A DNA stretch of 64,000 nucleotides. Origin: Bacteroidales bacterium. Its GTDB lineage: Bacteria; Bacteroidota; Bacteroidia; Bacteroidales; JAIOZK01. Below the pieces are notes generated by a model. The model saw nothing but the letters and a program-made list of their open reading frames with translations, searched no databases and was not told where the DNA came from. The position numbers were made by a program, and so were the translations under genes. Where the stretch lies: assembly GCA_021740625.1 (NCBI GenBank), contig JAIOZK010000006.1, positions 62,001-126,000 of the forward strand, given 5' to 3'. Positions 63,834 to 64,000 of the stretch are shown in pieces. Numbering within the stretch: the stretch's first letter is position 1; every line of letters starts with the position of its first letter.

Positions 63834-64000
63834 AAAACTCAATCCTGAATTGCGGAACCACCAGCAGCCCAAGTTGATCTATCTCGGAAATCTCTCCTGT
63901 TTTGGTATTGAATTGCCTGCTGTAAATGTTTCGGGTATTAAATATATTTTGAAAGTCTATGGCCCATTCCATGGTCAGGTTTTTGGCATCCTGCCGGAAA
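63832..64000 (-). CDS. C-terminus of a TonB-dependent outer-membrane receptor (partial)
   Basis: The last 55 residues before a TAA at 63832-63834 read EWAIDFQNIFNTRNIYSRQF, then a loop, then the closing strand LGLLVVPQFRIEF. The phrase DFQNIFNTRN and the final strand ending in Phe are typical of TonB-dependent receptors with a CarboxypepD_reg N-terminus. The protein runs off the window. The ligand cannot be told. Confidence 0.7.
   Translation of the reverse strand, partial: FRQDAKNLTMEWAIDFQNIFNTRNIYSRQFNTKTGEISEIDQLGLLVVPQFRIEF

Overview
ORGANISM. The window looks like chromosome of a Bacteroidota (Bacteroidetes) member, most likely an uncultured Bacteroidales/Marinilabiliales-like lineage. 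Evidence: type IX secretion C-terminal sorting domains on two exported proteins, promoters of the TTTG-N20-TAnnTTTG kind, a sigma/anti-sigma pair whose anti-sigma protein carries a C-terminal barrel-like region, a DUF3108 protein, a TonB-dependent-receptor C-terminus, and Bacteroidota-style intergenic repeats. No rRNA, tRNA, CRISPR array, phage or IS transposase was seen. LAYOUT. 1-8 kb: end of an unknown gene, a DUF4143 ATPase, aspS, a decayed RelBE toxin-antitoxin pair, a U32 protein, a PHP phosphatase and a GNAT enzyme. 6.4-9.2 kb: minus-strand lipid/ribosome operon yceD-rpmF-plsX-fabH. 9.2-13.6 kb: a giant fused iron-sulfur flavoenzyme divergent from a proline dehydrogenase. 13.6-24 kb: LpoB-like and COG3014 lipoproteins, radical SAM enzyme, GNAT and a 2000-residue alpha-2-macroglobulin. 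23.8-29.9 kb: ECF sigma/anti-sigma, two T9SS cargo proteins and a DUF3108 protein. 29.9-40.3 kb: leuS, an AbiE-like toxin-antitoxin pair, a VanX-type dipeptidase, metallophosphoesterase, then a plus-strand housekeeping run ftsX-DUF3098-uppP-truB-queA-ispD. 40.3-42.8 kb: two unknown exported proteins. 42.8-54.3 kb: a branched-chain (leucine-type) acyl-CoA degradation locus. 54.3-55.9 kb: an AT-rich EcoRV-like restriction-modification system. 56-59.9 kb: a tight three-gene operon of a double AAA+ ATPase, a DUF7477-like repeat protein and a DUF3795 protein. 60-64 kb: rodA-mrdA, a VirK-like secreted protein and the end of a TonB-dependent receptor. HOW GENES WORK TOGETHER. The leucine locus holds acyl-CoA dehydrogenase, methylcrotonyl-CoA carboxyltransferase, methylglutaconyl-CoA hydratase type, two HMG-CoA-lyase-type aldolases and acetoacetyl-CoA synthetase, so it can be read as isovaleryl-CoA to acetoacetyl-CoA. 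It has no ATP-grasp biotin carboxylase; instead it encodes a pyruvate/oxaloacetate-type carboxyltransferase fused to a biotin carrier. That is the part list of a transcarboxylase (12S, 5S, 1.3S), suggesting that methylcrotonyl-CoA may be carboxylated from oxaloacetate without ATP. This is the most interesting hypothesis in the window. Other highlights are short tandem repeat arrays of 8 bp and 7 bp flanking single genes, a 69-bp direct repeat touching the stop codons of two genes 4 kb apart, and the AAA+/DUF7477 operon of unknown role.
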